This document shows, in pieces, positions 1 to 9,494 of a stretch of 64,000 nucleotides of DNA. Below the pieces are notes generated by a model, which had not been told where the DNA came from, ran no database searches, and saw nothing but the letters and a program-made list of their open reading frames with translations. Each line of letters starts with the position of its first letter. Position 1 is the stretch's first letter. The position numbers and the translations under genes were made by a program. Source of the stretch: Spirochaetaceae bacterium (GTDB lineage: Bacteria; Spirochaetota; Spirochaetia; Treponematales; Treponemataceae); assembly GCA_017622135.1 (NCBI GenBank), contig JAGARR010000030.1, forward strand, positions 1 through 64,000, in the 5' to 3' direction.

Positions 1-86
1 ATCTTCTTTCTATGGGACTTGAGCCAGAACAGGTAGCCCAAGGCACCGGTCTCTCTCTGGAGGTTATCCTTCAGCTCATAGACTAG
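1..86 (+). CDS. C-terminal end of an Rpn-family nuclease/transposase-like protein (5' part outside window)
   Basis: The frame that starts at base 3 is open from the window edge and encodes 27 residues ending LSLEVILQLID. This tail (a 'GLEPEQVAQGTGLS' segment followed by a short hydrophobic helix) resembles the C-terminus of the Rpn/PD-(D/E)XK nuclease 'transposase' proteins that are abundant in Treponema. The fragment directly downstream ends in a similar tail (LTPQMVARCTDLPLETVLKL), which supports the assignment. Only the tail is visible, so neither activity nor integrity can be judged. Confidence 0.5.
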   Translation, partial: LLSMGLEPEQVAQGTGLSLEVILQLID

Positions 87-104
87 ACACTGCATCCAAG
101 TCCC

Positions 105-536
105 GTGGTGCACAGCTGCACGGACTTGGAGCAGTACGCGCAGTTCCTTCAGCTCGTCGAGGAGGCCAGGGCAGCGGGCCACAAGCATCCGCTCAAGCGG
201 GCCATCCAGGAGGCAGTGCGCCGCAACATCTTGAGGGACTATCTTGAACGGAAGGGAGGTGAGGTTTTGAGCATTTTGATGACTGAGTACGACTACGCCA
301 CCGACATGGCAGTACTGAAGGAGGAGGCCTACGAGGATGGGCTTTTCGTGGGGCTGGCAACCGGACGTGAGGAAGGTCGGGAGGAGGGCATCTCCATCGG
401 GCTGGAACGTGGTGCATACCAGACCAAGCTGGAGACGGCACGGAATCTCCTGTCCGAGAGATTGACCCCTCAGATGGTGGCCCGCTGCACGGACCTCCCG
501 CTGGAGACGGTGCTGAAGCTGGAGCAAGACCTGTAG
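105..536 (+). pseudogene. 5'-truncated Rpn/PD-(D/E)XK nuclease family transposase-like fragment
   Basis: The 143-codon frame opens with GTG codons and has no clear ribosome site. It holds only the C-terminal region of the family: a HKHPLKRAIQEAVRRNILRD helix, then an EYDYATDMAVLKEEAYEDG segment, Gly/Glu-rich repeats (GREEGREEG) and a final LTPQMVAR helix. The N-terminal nuclease core with the PD-(D/E)XK residues, which would add over 150 residues, is absent. The copy ends at an adjacent fragment of the same family, so this is probably the debris of two neighbouring elements. A functional short protein is possible but unsupported. Confidence 0.6.
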
Positions 537-680
537 CCAAACCAATAGCCTGCAAAATAAATCTCCCGGTCTTTTTCTGGAAGTAAACGCTGCTTCAAAA
601 TTGCCACAGGTCTTCGGAAAGCCTACGGTTTCCTGGGGTGGAATGCACGCCCCGGCCTGTATACGTCATCGCCCCTGACA

Positions 681-710
681 TTGGAAAAATCCCCTGCCCC
701 GCACTATCAT
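681..710 (+). promoter_or_regulatory. Sigma-70-type promoter placing transcription start at the ATG of the 718 regulator
   Basis: TTGGAA at 681-686 and TATCAT at 705-710 are separated by 18 nt. The gene's ATG begins at 718, seven bases after the -10 box, and no Shine-Dalgarno sequence precedes it. The transcript is therefore predicted to start at or next to the ATG (leaderless). This is inferred from spacing alone. Confidence 0.5.
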
Positions 711-717
711 TTAAATT

Positions 718-1266
718 ATGGACAGAATCTTTATCATCAATCCAGATGCCCGGAAAGAAAGTGACCTGGCCCAGCGGCTCCAACAGGAAGGCTACCAGGT
801 CATGCTGTTTGCAAGTGAAGCTGAAGCCCTCCAGACAATTTACGGAAAGGAACCCATCCAGGGACTGCTGCTCCAGTCCCCCCCACAGCAGCCAGCGGCT
901 TTTCAGGACAGCTCCCTCCCTGCCAGCACCAACCTGAACACCATCGACTTCATCCATCACCCGGACTTTGCCTTTGGCCCATTCAAGCTCATCTTCACCA
1001 AGGTGCAGCTGCTGAAGGACGGCAAGCCCATTCCCCTGTCCTACATGGAAAGCAAGCTGCTGATGTACCTGGTGCTGCACCGGGAGACGGTAGTCTCCAC
1101 CAATGACCTGATGCGGATGGTGTGGGGCTACGGAGAGACCGTCTCCTCCGGCACCATCTACACCCACGTGTCATGGCTCAGGAAAAAACTCAAGACACCC
1201 CAGATGCCCGGTGGCTACATCAACACCGTGCGGAACATGGGCTACATCTTCTCCCAGGCACAATAA
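718..1266 (+). CDS. OmpR/PhoB-type winged-helix regulator with degenerate receiver domain
   Basis: The protein has 182 residues. Residues ~1-60 have the start of a CheY-like receiver fold (MDRIFIINPD, QEGYQVMLFASEAEAL), but where the phosphorylated Asp should follow a hydrophobic strand the sequence reads GLLLQS, and the rest of the receiver is missing. Residues ~85-180 form a Trans_reg_C winged helix: IPLSYMESKLLMYLVLH, MRMVWG, then a recognition helix in SSGTIYTHVSWLRKKL and the wing ending IRTVRNMGYIF-like (INTVRNMGYIF). Phosphorylation by a histidine kinase is unlikely. No kinase gene is adjacent, so the targets are unknown. It stands alone and is followed by a hairpin shared with the convergent gene. 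Confidence 0.75.
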   Translation: MDRIFIINPDARKESDLAQRLQQEGYQVMLFASEAEALQTIYGKEPIQGLLLQSPPQQPAAFQDSSLPASTNLNTIDFIHHPDFAFGPFKLIFTKVQLLKDGKPIPLSYMESKLLMYLVLHRETVVSTNDLMRMVWGYGETVSSGTIYTHVSWLRKKLKTPQMPGGYINTVRNMGYIFSQAQ

Positions 1267-1290
1267 GTCATCAAACAACTCATTTCCATA

Positions 1291-1318
1291 AAAAAACTCC
1301 TCCCAAAATCGGGAGGAG
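1291..1318 (-). terminator. Intrinsic terminator of the 1367-1816 gene
   Basis: An 8-bp perfect stem (CTCCTCCC / GGGAGGAG) closes a 6-nt loop. On the minus strand it is followed by six T. On the plus strand no T run follows, so it terminates the minus-strand gene best, although it may also stall transcription from the upstream regulator. Confidence 0.75.
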
Positions 1319-1366
1319 CTTCACATTACAGGATAGCCTCGGGTACAGCTGGGCAGACCAATGCTA

Positions 1367-1816
1367 CTAGTTGGAATTCCTGTCGTGCTTGTGGGGAGCC
1401 ACCAGCTTTTCCTTCTCCTCGTTATTGTAGGACACCGTCCAGGTGAAGGGACCATAGGTGGTGGTCACGGTCTCAATCACCCCAGGAGTGAGATAGGGCT
1501 TGAGGGCATCAACGGCCAGCTGCCGCAGCTCGTCGGAATACTTGTTGTCGGCATAGAGCTTACGGAGCTCATTGCGGTAGGACACTGGCATGGAGACCAG
1601 GCTTGTTCCCACCGTGTCCACTGGCATTCCGTGATCCTCAAACCAATTCAGAATAGCATCTGGGGTATTCACGGTAACAGCAAGAACAGGGGTTCCAAGA
1701 CCCTTCACCGAGCTGGTGACATACACAGGAGCAGATTTTGCAGTCTGGGCAACCACTGCTCCCACAGATACAGCTGCCATCAGGCCAAACAGAACAAAGG
1801 TTTTTCGTGCGTTCAT
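1367..1816 (-). CDS. Secreted hypothetical protein
   Basis: The product has 149 residues. It has a typical signal peptide (MNARKTFVLFG followed by a hydrophobic run, cleavage likely after VVAQ or AQTAKSA), so it should be exported to the periplasm. The mature part has no motif I recognise; it contains TTYGPFTWTVSYNNEEKEK near the end. An AGGAGG ribosome site lies 5 nt before the ATG. It is monocistronic with its own terminator. No function is assigned. Confidence 0.7.
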   Translation of the reverse strand: MNARKTFVLFGLMAAVSVGAVVAQTAKSAPVYVTSSVKGLGTPVLAVTVNTPDAILNWFEDHGMPVDTVGTSLVSMPVSYRNELRKLYADNKYSDELRQLAVDALKPYLTPGVIETVTTTYGPFTWTVSYNNEEKEKLVAPHKHDRNSN

Positions 1817-1888
1817 AAACCCTCCTAAAGATTTCTACCTAAAGCATAAGAGAAACCCCTGCCACAAAACCTTAAGGAGGACTAAAAT

Positions 1889-2581
1889 CTAGGTACAAAG
1901 CTTTTTTCGTGCCGCCTGCTCAGCCATCTTGTTCATGGAATAGACGCAGCCGCAATAGTCCTGTCGGTACAAATCGAATTCACTGGAAATCTCCAAGGAA
2001 CGCTTGAAGCCTTCCTTTTTCTTGAAGTCCGCCATCAGGAACCGGGGACCGTGTCCTTCCACCCGATACTTTTTCTGGAGCTGCACTCCGATGGCGTTGA
2101 TGGCCAAGGAATCCTTGTGGGGACTGATGGAAAGAGTGGTGGTGATGTAGTCAAAGTTGTGGTCGGCTGCGTACTGATAGGCTTTTTCCATCCGCAGCAG
2201 ATAGCAGCGGCGGCAGCGCTCCTGCTTTTCCGGCTGGAATTTCAGCTGGGGCTCATGCTCCACATCGAGGGCCTGGTAGAATTCAGCGCTGTGATACTCC
2301 GGCACCACCAACTCCACCCCCAGTGCCGATGGAAACCGCTGGATAAATTCCTGCAGCTCGTCCCGCCGCCGCTCATACTCAGCCCTGGGATAAATGTTCG
2401 GATTATAATAGTACAAAGTGATTCGGAATACCTGCGCCAGCTGCTCGATGATGGCAGAGCTGCAGGGCCCGCAGCAGGAATGAAGCAGCAAGCTGGGCTT
2501 TGGCCCGCCCTGGGCAATACGTTCCTTTATGTGCTGGATTTCAGACTCAAAATGCTGGAGTGCACTTCGTAATGGTGGCAT
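1889..2581 (-). CDS. queH: Epoxyqueuosine reductase QueH
   Basis: The product has 230 residues. QueH carries out the last step of queuosine synthesis in tRNA, reducing epoxyqueuosine to queuosine, and is the non-homologous replacement for QueG. The family signature is visible: LLLHSCCGPCSS near residue 30, ERCRRCYLLRME in the middle with paired cysteines, and YCGCVYS near the C-terminus; these cysteines bind the Fe-S cluster and catalytic iron. The ATG at 2581 gives a normal family length. Longer readings of the frame run into pheT. The gene is divergent from pheT across ~165 bp. Confidence 0.9.
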   Translation of the reverse strand: MPPLRSALQHFESEIQHIKERIAQGGPKPSLLLHSCCGPCSSAIIEQLAQVFRITLYYYNPNIYPRAEYERRRDELQEFIQRFPSALGVELVVPEYHSAEFYQALDVEHEPQLKFQPEKQERCRRCYLLRMEKAYQYAADHNFDYITTTLSISPHKDSLAINAIGVQLQKKYRVEGHGPRFLMADFKKKEGFKRSLEISSEFDLYRQDYCGCVYSMNKMAEQAARKKLCT

Positions 2582-2684
2582 AAATCGGTTTACCTCTACT
2601 TGTATAATGAAATTACGTTTTTCTCTCATTAAAACTATAGTGAAAAAGTGAGGGCTCGTCAAATCCTGAAAAAAAAACACGAGA

Positions 2685-2713
2685 TAGACACTTTCCCGCT
2701 GTCTCGCTATAAT
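2685..2713 (+). promoter_or_regulatory. Promoter of pheT
   Basis: TAGACA (2685-2690) and TATAAT (2708-2713) are separated by exactly 17 nt. Transcription would start near 2720, giving a ~27-nt leader that contains the AGAGG ribosome site of pheT. Confidence 0.7.
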
Positions 2714-2746
2714 GGAAAGACTTTTTACAAGCAACAGAGGATTCCA

Positions 2747-4459
2747 ATGCCAAAGATTGAAGTGAACGAGAGGCTGTTTTTCAACCTGCTGGGAACACAA
2801 TATGACTACGATACGTTGGAGGATCGGCTCACCTGCGGCAAGGCCGAGTTGGACGAAAGGCCGGATTCCGCCCTGCCTGAAGACCAAAGGGTCATCAAGA
2901 TTGAGCTGAACGACACCAATCGCCCGGATTTGTGGTCCACTGCGGGAATTGCTCGCCAGCTGCGGCTCCACAAGGGCGGCAAGGCCACTGACTACAGCAG
3001 CTTCATGTCCACCAAGGACAAACTGGTGGACTGCGGCAACCGTATCGTCACCGTTGACCCCCAGCTCAAGGACATCCGCCCCTACATGATTGCCTTCGTC
3101 ATCTCTGGCAAGCCCATTGACGAGCCCATGCTGCTGGACATCATCCAGACCCAGGAAAAGCTGTGCTGGAACTTTGGCCGCAAGCGGCGTTCCGTCTCCA
3201 TGGGCGTGTACCGCTCCGCCATGATTCAGTGGCCCGTCCACTACAAGGCGGTAGACCCTGACAAGACCAGCTTTGTGCCCCTCCAGTGCGAATCCCCCAT
3301 GACCTGCCGCCAAATCCTCAGCGACCACCCAAAGGGAAAGGACTACGGCTGGATTCTAAAGGATGCACCCCTGTTCCCCCTGCTTACCGATGACAAGGGT
3401 GAGGTCATGTCCATGGCCCCCATCATCAACAGCGCCACCCTGGGGGCCGTCCAGGTGGGAGACTCTGACCTCTTGGTGGAGATGACTGGCACCGACATGA
3501 CCTCCCTGCTGCTTTCTGCAAACATTGTGGCCTGCGACTTTGCCGATGCCGGCTACACCATCCTGCCCTGCAAGGTGGAGCATCCCTACGACACGGGCTT
3601 TGGCAAGACCATCGTAGCACCCTTCTATTTCCAGACTCCAGCAACCGCATCCCTTGTGGAGGTGAACCGTCTTCTAGGCAGCCAGCTGACTGCGGAGGAG
3701 GTCACCACCGCACTGGAGCGCATGGGCAACACCGTTTCTGTAGCAGGAGACAAGCTCACCGTGCAGATCCCACCCTACCGCAATGACTTCCTGCACCAGG
3801 TGGACATCATCGAGGACGTGATGATGGGCATGGAGCTTTCCTCCTTCCCCCCGGAGAAGCCCCGGGACTTTACCATCGGCCGCCTCTCACCCGTCACCCT
3901 GTTCAGCCGCAAGGCAAAGTCCCTGATGGTGGGATTGGGCTACCAGGAGATGATCTTCAACTATCTGGGCTCCGGCAAGGACTACATCCAGAAGATGAAC
4001 ATCCACGGCGACAACGTCATCGAAATTTCCAACCCCATGAGCGAGAACTACCAGTTTGTGCGGCCCTCCATCATCCCCTCCTTGCTGGGAGCCGAGACTG
4101 GCAGTGGAAACGCCGTCTACCCCCACAAGATTTTCGAGATTGGCAAGGTGGCCTTCCTCTGCGACGAAGAGGTGACGGGAACCCGCACCCGCCAGAGCCT
4201 GGGCTTCCTGACTGCCGCAGGGGACGCCAACTTCAACACAGCTGCCAGCGAGGTGGCCACCATCCTCCACTTCCTGGACCACCAGTACACCGTGACGGAG
4301 TCAGCTGATCCCCGCTTCATTCCCGGTCGTCAGGCCAACATCATGGTGAAGGGCAAGGTGGTGGGTATCTTCGGAGAGGTACATCCTGCCGTGCTGGAGA
4401 ACTGGGCCATCACCGTTCCTTGTGTCGCTGGTGAGCTGGATCTTGAGGAGTTGATGTAG
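2747..4459 (+). CDS. pheT: Phenylalanine--tRNA ligase subunit beta (archaeal/spirochaete type)
   Basis: The product has 570 residues, much shorter than the ~790 of typical bacterial PheT and matching the archaeal/eukaryotic-like form found in spirochaetes. It contains the B3/B4 editing region, the B5 domain (FFQTPATASLVEVNRLLG through PPYRNDFLHQVDIIEDVMMG) and the catalytic-core-like fold with NPMSENYQFVRPSIIPSLLG. It forms the alpha2beta2 enzyme with PheS, which is not in this window. The ATG at 2747 is chosen because AGAGG lies 6 nt upstream and the protein then starts PKIEVNERLFFNLLG; the frame is open further upstream only through the promoter. Confidence 0.92.
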   Translation: MPKIEVNERLFFNLLGTQYDYDTLEDRLTCGKAELDERPDSALPEDQRVIKIELNDTNRPDLWSTAGIARQLRLHKGGKATDYSSFMSTKDKLVDCGNRIVTVDPQLKDIRPYMIAFVISGKPIDEPMLLDIIQTQEKLCWNFGRKRRSVSMGVYRSAMIQWPVHYKAVDPDKTSFVPLQCESPMTCRQILSDHPKGKDYGWILKDAPLFPLLTDDKGEVMSMAPIINSATLGAVQVGDSDLLVEMTGTDMTSLLLSANIVACDFADAGYTILPCKVEHPYDTGFGKTIVAPFYFQTPATASLVEVNRLLGSQLTAEEVTTALERMGNTVSVAGDKLTVQIPPYRNDFLHQVDIIEDVMMGMELSSFPPEKPRDFTIGRLSPVTLFSRKAKSLMVGLGYQEMIFNYLGSGKDYIQKMNIHGDNVIEISNPMSENYQFVRPSIIPSLLGAETGSGNAVYPHKIFEIGKVAFLCDEEVTGTRTRQSLGFLTAAGDANFNTAASEVATILHFLDHQYTVTESADPRFIPGRQANIMVKGKVVGIFGEVHPAVLENWAITVPCVAGELDLEELM

Positions 4460-4477
4460 ACCAAGTCATTATCTTTT

Positions 4478-4486
4478 TGATATAAT
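4478..4486 (+). promoter_or_regulatory. Extended -10 promoter of the chemotaxis receptor gene
   Basis: TGATATAAT is a TGn-extended consensus -10 box in the 57-bp gap after pheT. No convincing -35 box is present at 17 nt. The GAGG ribosome site of the next gene follows. Confidence 0.5.
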
Positions 4487-4516
4487 AGAGAAATAGTCTT
4501 TTTTGAGGTTTTAATT

Positions 4517-6373
4517 ATGGCAAATATCGAAAAGGCGGAAGCATTACCCCAAAAGGTAATCTTCCAGAATATTTTGGTGTATGTCCTTCCTGTACTTCTA
4601 TTCATCGTTCAAGCTCTTATTACAGGAACCATTCCTACTGAAATGTGGGGAAGTTATTTTTTCCCCCCCATCTTCATCTTGTACGTGGTGCTGTCTGTTG
4701 TAACACCGATGGTAATCATTGCTATATGTGGCTCATTCATCAAGAAGAATATCTCCTCGCCCAATGCAGTGGAGATAGTGAACAAGATTTCTGTGTTTTT
4801 CTTGAGAATCACCATAGTCGCGCCGGCAGTGCTGAACTTTACCCTGCCAGTGCTGGCTTATGACCACCACAATGAAACTCTCTTCCATGCACTGGCCTGT
4901 ATCATGCAGCTCTTTGGTTCAGTGGGACTGGGTGGTCTTCTGGGATACGTGTTCTTCCAGCCTTCCTTCGAGAAATTCTTGAGCTTTGTGCCCTTCGAGA
5001 AGCAGTGGATGGCCATGCCTATCAGAATCAACATGTTCCTGCTGGGACTGCTGACCATCCTAGGCTCCATTGCCATGTGCCTTGGCCCCGTAATACTGGC
5101 ATCCGAAGTGGCGGAAAATGTGAACCTCACCACCTACATCCTTACCCGTGTCCTTCCCGTGGCATTGCTGGCCACTGTGCTGGGTTCCTTTGCCTACAAC
5201 ACCTTTATGGGACACGTCACCAGCCACATCAAGGAAATCACCGACACCACCTATCTCCTTGCCCAGGGTGACTACAGCATCCAGCGACTGAAGGTCACCA
5301 ACAGAAACGAGTTGGGGCTCCTCATCAATGACATGAACCTGCTGATGGATGGAATGAGGGATATCATCGTGAACATCGAGGGTAGTGTCACCGAAACAAG
5401 GAATACTGCCGCCACACTGACCCACAATATCGAGGAGTCTGAGAACCAGGTGCAGACCGTGGTGGACAGCGTTTCCGTGGTGAAGAACGAAATGATCAAT
5501 CAAGCTGCCGGTGTTGAGGAAACCCAGGCCACCATCAACACCATCACCAGAACCATGGATCAGCTGAACCGGAACATTGAGAACCAGGCTGCCAGTGTCA
5601 TCCAGTCCTCCGCCGCAATCGAGCAGATGGTAGCAAACATCCGGTCCGTCACTGCCATCCTGGAGAAGAACAAGGTGGCAGTAAACCAGCTGTTCAAGGC
5701 TGCGCTGGAGGGACAGCAGAGCATCGAGAGCGCCGTGTCCACCTCACGGCAAATCTACCAGGAGTCCGAGGGTCTGCTGGAAACCAACGATGTCATAAAG
5801 CACATAGCCGAGCAGACCAACATGCTGGCCATGAACGCTGCCATCGAAGCCGCCCACGCAGGAGAGGCAGGTCGTGGATTTGCCGTTGTTGCTGACGAAA
5901 TCCGCAAGCTGGCAGAAGACTCCAGCGCCCAGAGTCTTATCATCAGCACTCGCTTGCAGGAGCTCGGCCAGTCCATCAACGACGTGTCCAACAACACCCT
6001 GGAGATTGAAAAGCTGTTCACCTCCATCTACGAGCTGGCTGAGTCCGTGCAGAACCAGGAGACGGTCATCCTGCAGGCAATGGAGGAGCAGTCCACTGGT
6101 AGCGAGCAGGTCTTGCTGGCAATGCAGTCCATCAATGAGGTGACTGCTGCCGTCAAGAACGGTTCTGCCTCCATGATGCAGGGCAGCAAGGAAATCTCTG
6201 TGGAGATGAACAAGCTGGCGGATGTTACCCAGCAAATTACTGACTCCATGAACAAGGTCTTTGACAGCACATCCAACATCGCCCGCTCACTGCAGGTGGT
6301 GGAGGATTCAACCTCCCAGAACGAGGTGGTTCTCCAGCGCCTTTCCGACAAGGTGTCGATATTCAAGGTGTAA
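4517..6373 (+). CDS. Methyl-accepting chemotaxis protein with six-TM sensory module
   Basis: The product has 618 residues. The N-terminal ~230 residues contain about six hydrophobic segments (near residues 12-34, 44-70, 86-110, 118-140, 160-190 and 200-225) with only short loops, instead of the usual two TM helices around a periplasmic ligand domain. A HAMP-like region follows ([20 protein letters not shown]), then a long coiled coil with the signalling hairpin tip [20 protein letters not shown] and [20 protein letters not shown]. It would feed CheA/CheW to control the periplasmic flagella. Input is probably intramembrane or membrane-linked. The gene has its own promoter and terminator. Confidence 0.9.
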   Translation: MANIEKAEALPQKVIFQNILVYVLPVLLFIVQALITGTIPTEMWGSYFFPPIFILYVVLSVVTPMVIIAICGSFIKKNISSPNAVEIVNKISVFFLRITIVAPAVLNFTLPVLAYDHHNETLFHALACIMQLFGSVGLGGLLGYVFFQPSFEKFLSFVPFEKQWMAMPIRINMFLLGLLTILGSIAMCLGPVILASEVAENVNLTTYILTRVLPVALLATVLGSFAYNTFMGHVTSHIKEITDTTYLLAQGDYSIQRLKVTNRNELGLLINDMNLLMDGMRDIIVNIEGSVTETRNTAATLTHNIEESENQVQTVVDSVSVVKNEMINQAAGVEETQATINTITRTMDQLNRNIENQAASVIQSSAAIEQMVANIRSVTAILEKNKVAVNQLFKAALEGQQSIESAVSTSRQIYQESEGLLETNDVIKHIAEQTNMLAMNAAIEAAHAGEAGRGFAVVADEIRKLAEDSSAQSLIISTRLQELGQSINDVSNNTLEIEKLFTSIYELAESVQNQETVILQAMEEQSTGSEQVLLAMQSINEVTAAVKNGSASMMQGSKEISVEMNKLADVTQQITDSMNKVFDSTSNIARSLQVVEDSTSQNEVVLQRLSDKVSIFKV

Positions 6374-6395
6374 ACCTTTTCTTCAATCCTCCCGA

Positions 6396-6423
6396 AGGCC
6401 CGGATATTCCGGGCTTTTTTTAT
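6396..6423 (+). terminator. Intrinsic terminator of the chemotaxis receptor gene
   Basis: A 7-bp stem (GCCCGGA / TCCGGGC, loop TAT) is followed directly by a run of seven or more T, 25 bp after the stop codon. Confidence 0.9.
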
Positions 6424-6479
6424 TCTCTCTTAATTTCACCTGAAAAACGCTCGTACCGCCCAGCTCTTCCCTTCCAAAT

Positions 6480-6508
6480 TTGAAGTCTTCCATCGTCTCT
6501 CCTATCAT
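6480..6508 (+). promoter_or_regulatory. Promoter of gadB-gadC
   Basis: TTGAAG (6480-6485) and TATCAT (6503-6508) are 17 nt apart, leaving a leader of about 55 nt. The bases around the -10 box (CTATCATTTAAAT) match those at the 718 regulator's promoter. Confidence 0.55.
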
Positions 6509-6571
6509 TTAAATAAACTGGGCGGACAGGCATCTGCCCCATCTTACTTTCAGTATCCCAAGGAGGTACTT

Positions 6572-7960
6572 ATGGCTTTACATACCCTTCATTCCCCATC
6601 GGTCAACGACGACCTGTTTGACAAGGCTGCTGCGGAGCGACCCCTCAGCAAGTTCAGGATTCCCGACCACGAGGCGGATCCCAAGGTCATGTACCGGCTC
6701 ATCAAGGACGAGCTGATGCTAGACGGCAACTCCCGCCAGAATCTGGCCACCTTCTGCCAGACCTACGCCGAGGACGAGGTACATCGCCTCATGGACGACT
6801 GCCTTGACAAGAACATGATTGACAAGGACGAGTATCCCCAGACAGCGGAAATTGAATCCCGCTGCGTCAACATCATTGCCAGCCTGTGGAATGCAAATCC
6901 GGCGGATGCAATCGGCACCTCCACCACTGGCTCGTCAGAGGCCTGTATGCTGGGCGGCATGGCGATGAAGTGGCGGTGGCGCTCAGCAATGAAGGCCAAG
7001 GGCAAGAGCTGCGACAGGCCGAACCTGGTCTGCGGGCCGGTGCAGGTGTGCTGGCACAAATTCGCCCGCTACTGGGACGTGGAGCTGCGGGAGATTCCCA
7101 TGGACGGGAAGCGCTACGTCTCCAGTGCCGAGGAGGTGGTAAAGCACTGCGACGAAAATACCATCGGAGTGGTGCAGACTCTGGGAATCACCTTCACAGG
7201 GCAGTTTGAGCCGGTGAAGGAGGTGGCGGCCGCCCTGGACAAGCTCCACAAGGAAAAGGGCTGGGACATTCCCATCCACGTGGACGGCGCTTCCGGCGGC
7301 TTCCTGGCTCCCTTCTGCGCCCCGGAGCTGGAGTGGGACTTCCGCCTTCCCCGTGTCCGCTCCATCAGCGCCTCTGGGCACAAGTTCGGCCTGGCTCCCC
7401 TGGGCTGCGGCTGGGTTATCTGGGGCAACAAGAAGGACCTGCCGGAGGATTTGATTTTCAAGGTGAACTATCTGGGCGGCGACATGCCCACCTTTGCCAT
7501 CAACTTTTCCCGCCCCGGCGGACAGATTGTGTGCCAGTACTACAACCTGCTGCGGCTGGGACGGGAGGGCTACCGCAAGGTGCAGCAGGGCTGCTACGAC
7601 GTGGGCAAATTCCTGGCAAAGGGGCTGGAAAAGTTCGGCATCTTCGAGTTTCTGTACAACTCCGACCCCAAGACAGGCATTCCCGCCGTCACCTGGAAGC
7701 TGAAGGAGGGGACCAAGGCTCCTTTCGACCTGTACCAGCTTTCCGACGTGCTGCGTGAGCGTGGCTGGCTGGTTCCCGCCTACACCCTGCCGCCCCACTG
7801 CGAGAAGGTGGCGGTGCAGCGGGTGCTGGTGCGCCACGGATGCAGCTACGACCTGATGGAGCTGCTGCTGGAGGACATGGACCGGGCAATCAAGCGGCTG
7901 ACGGCACTGCCGCCCGCCAAAAACCCCAGTCCCAAGGGCAGCTTTAACCACGGAAGATAA
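6572..7960 (+). CDS. gadB: Glutamate decarboxylase
   Basis: The product has 462 residues, the usual GadA/GadB length. It is a cytoplasmic PLP enzyme that converts glutamate to GABA and CO2 and so consumes a proton. Visible signatures are [19 protein letters not shown] (cofactor phosphate pocket), [13 protein letters not shown] (the Asp that contacts the PLP ring) and [13 protein letters not shown] with the Schiff-base lysine. AAGGAGG lies 6 nt before the ATG. gadC follows after 9 bp, so the two form the classical glutamate-dependent acid-resistance operon. Confidence 0.95.
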   Translation: MALHTLHSPSVNDDLFDKAAAERPLSKFRIPDHEADPKVMYRLIKDELMLDGNSRQNLATFCQTYAEDEVHRLMDDCLDKNMIDKDEYPQTAEIESRCVNIIASLWNANPADAIGTSTTGSSEACMLGGMAMKWRWRSAMKAKGKSCDRPNLVCGPVQVCWHKFARYWDVELREIPMDGKRYVSSAEEVVKHCDENTIGVVQTLGITFTGQFEPVKEVAAALDKLHKEKGWDIPIHVDGASGGFLAPFCAPELEWDFRLPRVRSISASGHKFGLAPLGCGWVIWGNKKDLPEDLIFKVNYLGGDMPTFAINFSRPGGQIVCQYYNLLRLGREGYRKVQQGCYDVGKFLAKGLEKFGIFEFLYNSDPKTGIPAVTWKLKEGTKAPFDLYQLSDVLRERGWLVPAYTLPPHCEKVAVQRVLVRHGCSYDLMELLLEDMDRAIKRLTALPPAKNPSPKGSFNHGR

Positions 7961-7969
7961 GGAGTTTTT

Positions 7970-9454
7970 ATGGCACAACAAACTGCTGCAAAAAAATCGA
8001 CAATCTCAACCTGGGCAATGGCCTTTATGACGGCGGCTGCCATCATCAGTCTGCGGGGACTCCCACTGATGGCGGCAGAGGAAATGACCATGTTCTTCTA
8101 CATTGCCTTTGCAACCATCCTCTTCCTGATTCCCGCCGCCTTGGTTTCTGCCGAACTGGGCAGTGCCTTTGCAGGACAGGAGGGCGGCGTGTACCGCTGG
8201 GTGGGGGCAGCCTTCGGCAAAAAATGGGGCTTTACCGCCATCTGGCTCCAGTGGATTCAGAATGTGGTGTGGTATCCCACGGTGCTGGCCTTTGCGGCGG
8301 CGGCAATCGCCTACGGCATCGGCAAGCCAGAGCTGGCAAATGACGGAAAATTCACTGGCTTTTTCATCATCGTGTTCTACTGGATTGCCACCCTCATTGC
8401 CTTCGGCGGCACAAAAATCCTGTCCAAGGTCACCAGCTGGGGCTTCTTGGTGGGAACGGTGCTGCCGGGTCTGGTGGTAATTGCCCTGGGCGTGGTGTGG
8501 TTCCTGATGAAAAAGCCGCTGGGATTCGAGGAGCTGACGGCGGCGGAAACCACTGTTGCCACCGTGGTAAACGGCAAGGTGGAGGCCCGCTGGCTTCCCA
8601 ACCTTGCGAATCCCAGCAACCTTGCCTACCTTTCAGGAATCATCCTGCTGTTTGCCGGTGTGGAGGTGCAGGCCGTTCATGCCGCAGAGATGGACAATCC
8701 CAAGAAGCAGTATCCCGCTGCCATCTTCATCTCGGCGGTCATCGTCTTTGTACTGTTCACCTTCGGCTCCCTGGCAATCGCCGCCGTGGTGCCCAATTCC
8801 CAGCTCCAGATTGAGTCCGGCCTGATGCAGGCCCTGACGGTGATGCTGGAGGCGGTGAACATGAAGTGGGCATTGTACATACTTGCCTTCTGTGTGGCAT
8901 TTGGTTCATTAGGTGGCGTGCTGTCTTGGGTTTCTGGCCCCAGCAAGGGACTCTTGTCCACCGCCAAGGACGGCCTTTTGCCTGAATCACTGGCCAAGAC
9001 CACCAAGGCTGGCGCTCCCAAAAACATGATGCTGATTCAGGGTGTGATTGTGACGGTGCTGGCCAGCCTCTACTTTGTGATGAAGGACGTGAGCGTGGCC
9101 TTCTTCCTCCTTTCCGCCTTGACTGTGGCAGTGTACATTATCATGTACTTGCTGATGTACATGGCCGCCATCAAGCTGCGCAAGAGCCAGCCCGACATGG
9201 AGCGGCCCTACAAGGTTCCTGGTGGTGTAGTTGGAATGTGGATTGTGGCAGGAGTTGGAATCCTGGCTGCAATTTTTGGCTTGATTTTAGCCTTCTTCCC
9301 ACCAGCCCAGCTGCCCATTGGTAGTCCCAAATCATACGTGGCAGTAGTGGCGGTGGGAACCATCGGCTTCTTCATCATCCCGCTGATTATCGCAGGTCGC
9401 CACAAGGCAACACCCAAAACAGGCAAGCCTCCCCTGCGACCAGCAGTAAAGTAA
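7970..9454 (+). CDS. gadC: Glutamate:GABA antiporter, APC superfamily
   Basis: The product has 494 residues and about 12 TM helices. It has the GadC-type N-terminus (STWAMAFMTAAAIISLRGLP, MAAEEMTMFFYI) and the APC helix motif GSAFAGQEGGVYRWVGAAFG. It would import glutamate and export GABA at the inner membrane, supplying the decarboxylase encoded 9 bp upstream. Its C-terminal tail (RHKATPKTGKPP) is short compared with the pH-gating C-plug of the E. coli protein, so pH gating could differ. AAGGAG ribosome site. Transcription probably ends at the hairpin at 9495-9538. Confidence 0.92.
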   Translation: MAQQTAAKKSTISTWAMAFMTAAAIISLRGLPLMAAEEMTMFFYIAFATILFLIPAALVSAELGSAFAGQEGGVYRWVGAAFGKKWGFTAIWLQWIQNVVWYPTVLAFAAAAIAYGIGKPELANDGKFTGFFIIVFYWIATLIAFGGTKILSKVTSWGFLVGTVLPGLVVIALGVVWFLMKKPLGFEELTAAETTVATVVNGKVEARWLPNLANPSNLAYLSGIILLFAGVEVQAVHAAEMDNPKKQYPAAIFISAVIVFVLFTFGSLAIAAVVPNSQLQIESGLMQALTVMLEAVNMKWALYILAFCVAFGSLGGVLSWVSGPSKGLLSTAKDGLLPESLAKTTKAGAPKNMMLIQGVIVTVLASLYFVMKDVSVAFFLLSALTVAVYIIMYLLMYMAAIKLRKSQPDMERPYKVPGGVVGMWIVAGVGILAAIFGLILAFFPPAQLPIGSPKSYVAVVAVGTIGFFIIPLIIAGRHKATPKTGKPPLRPAVK

Positions 9455-9494
9455 ACTTAGAAAATAAGGTTCCCTCCATGGAATCCTAAAAAAT

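Noticed and set aside
2582..3328. N-terminal extension of queH to 479 residues
   Set aside because: The extension is antisense to pheT and not QueH-like; the ATG at 2581 gives the family length.
6983..7981. 332-codon minus-strand frame across gadB
   Set aside because: Antisense shadow of an obvious decarboxylase gene, with no family features.
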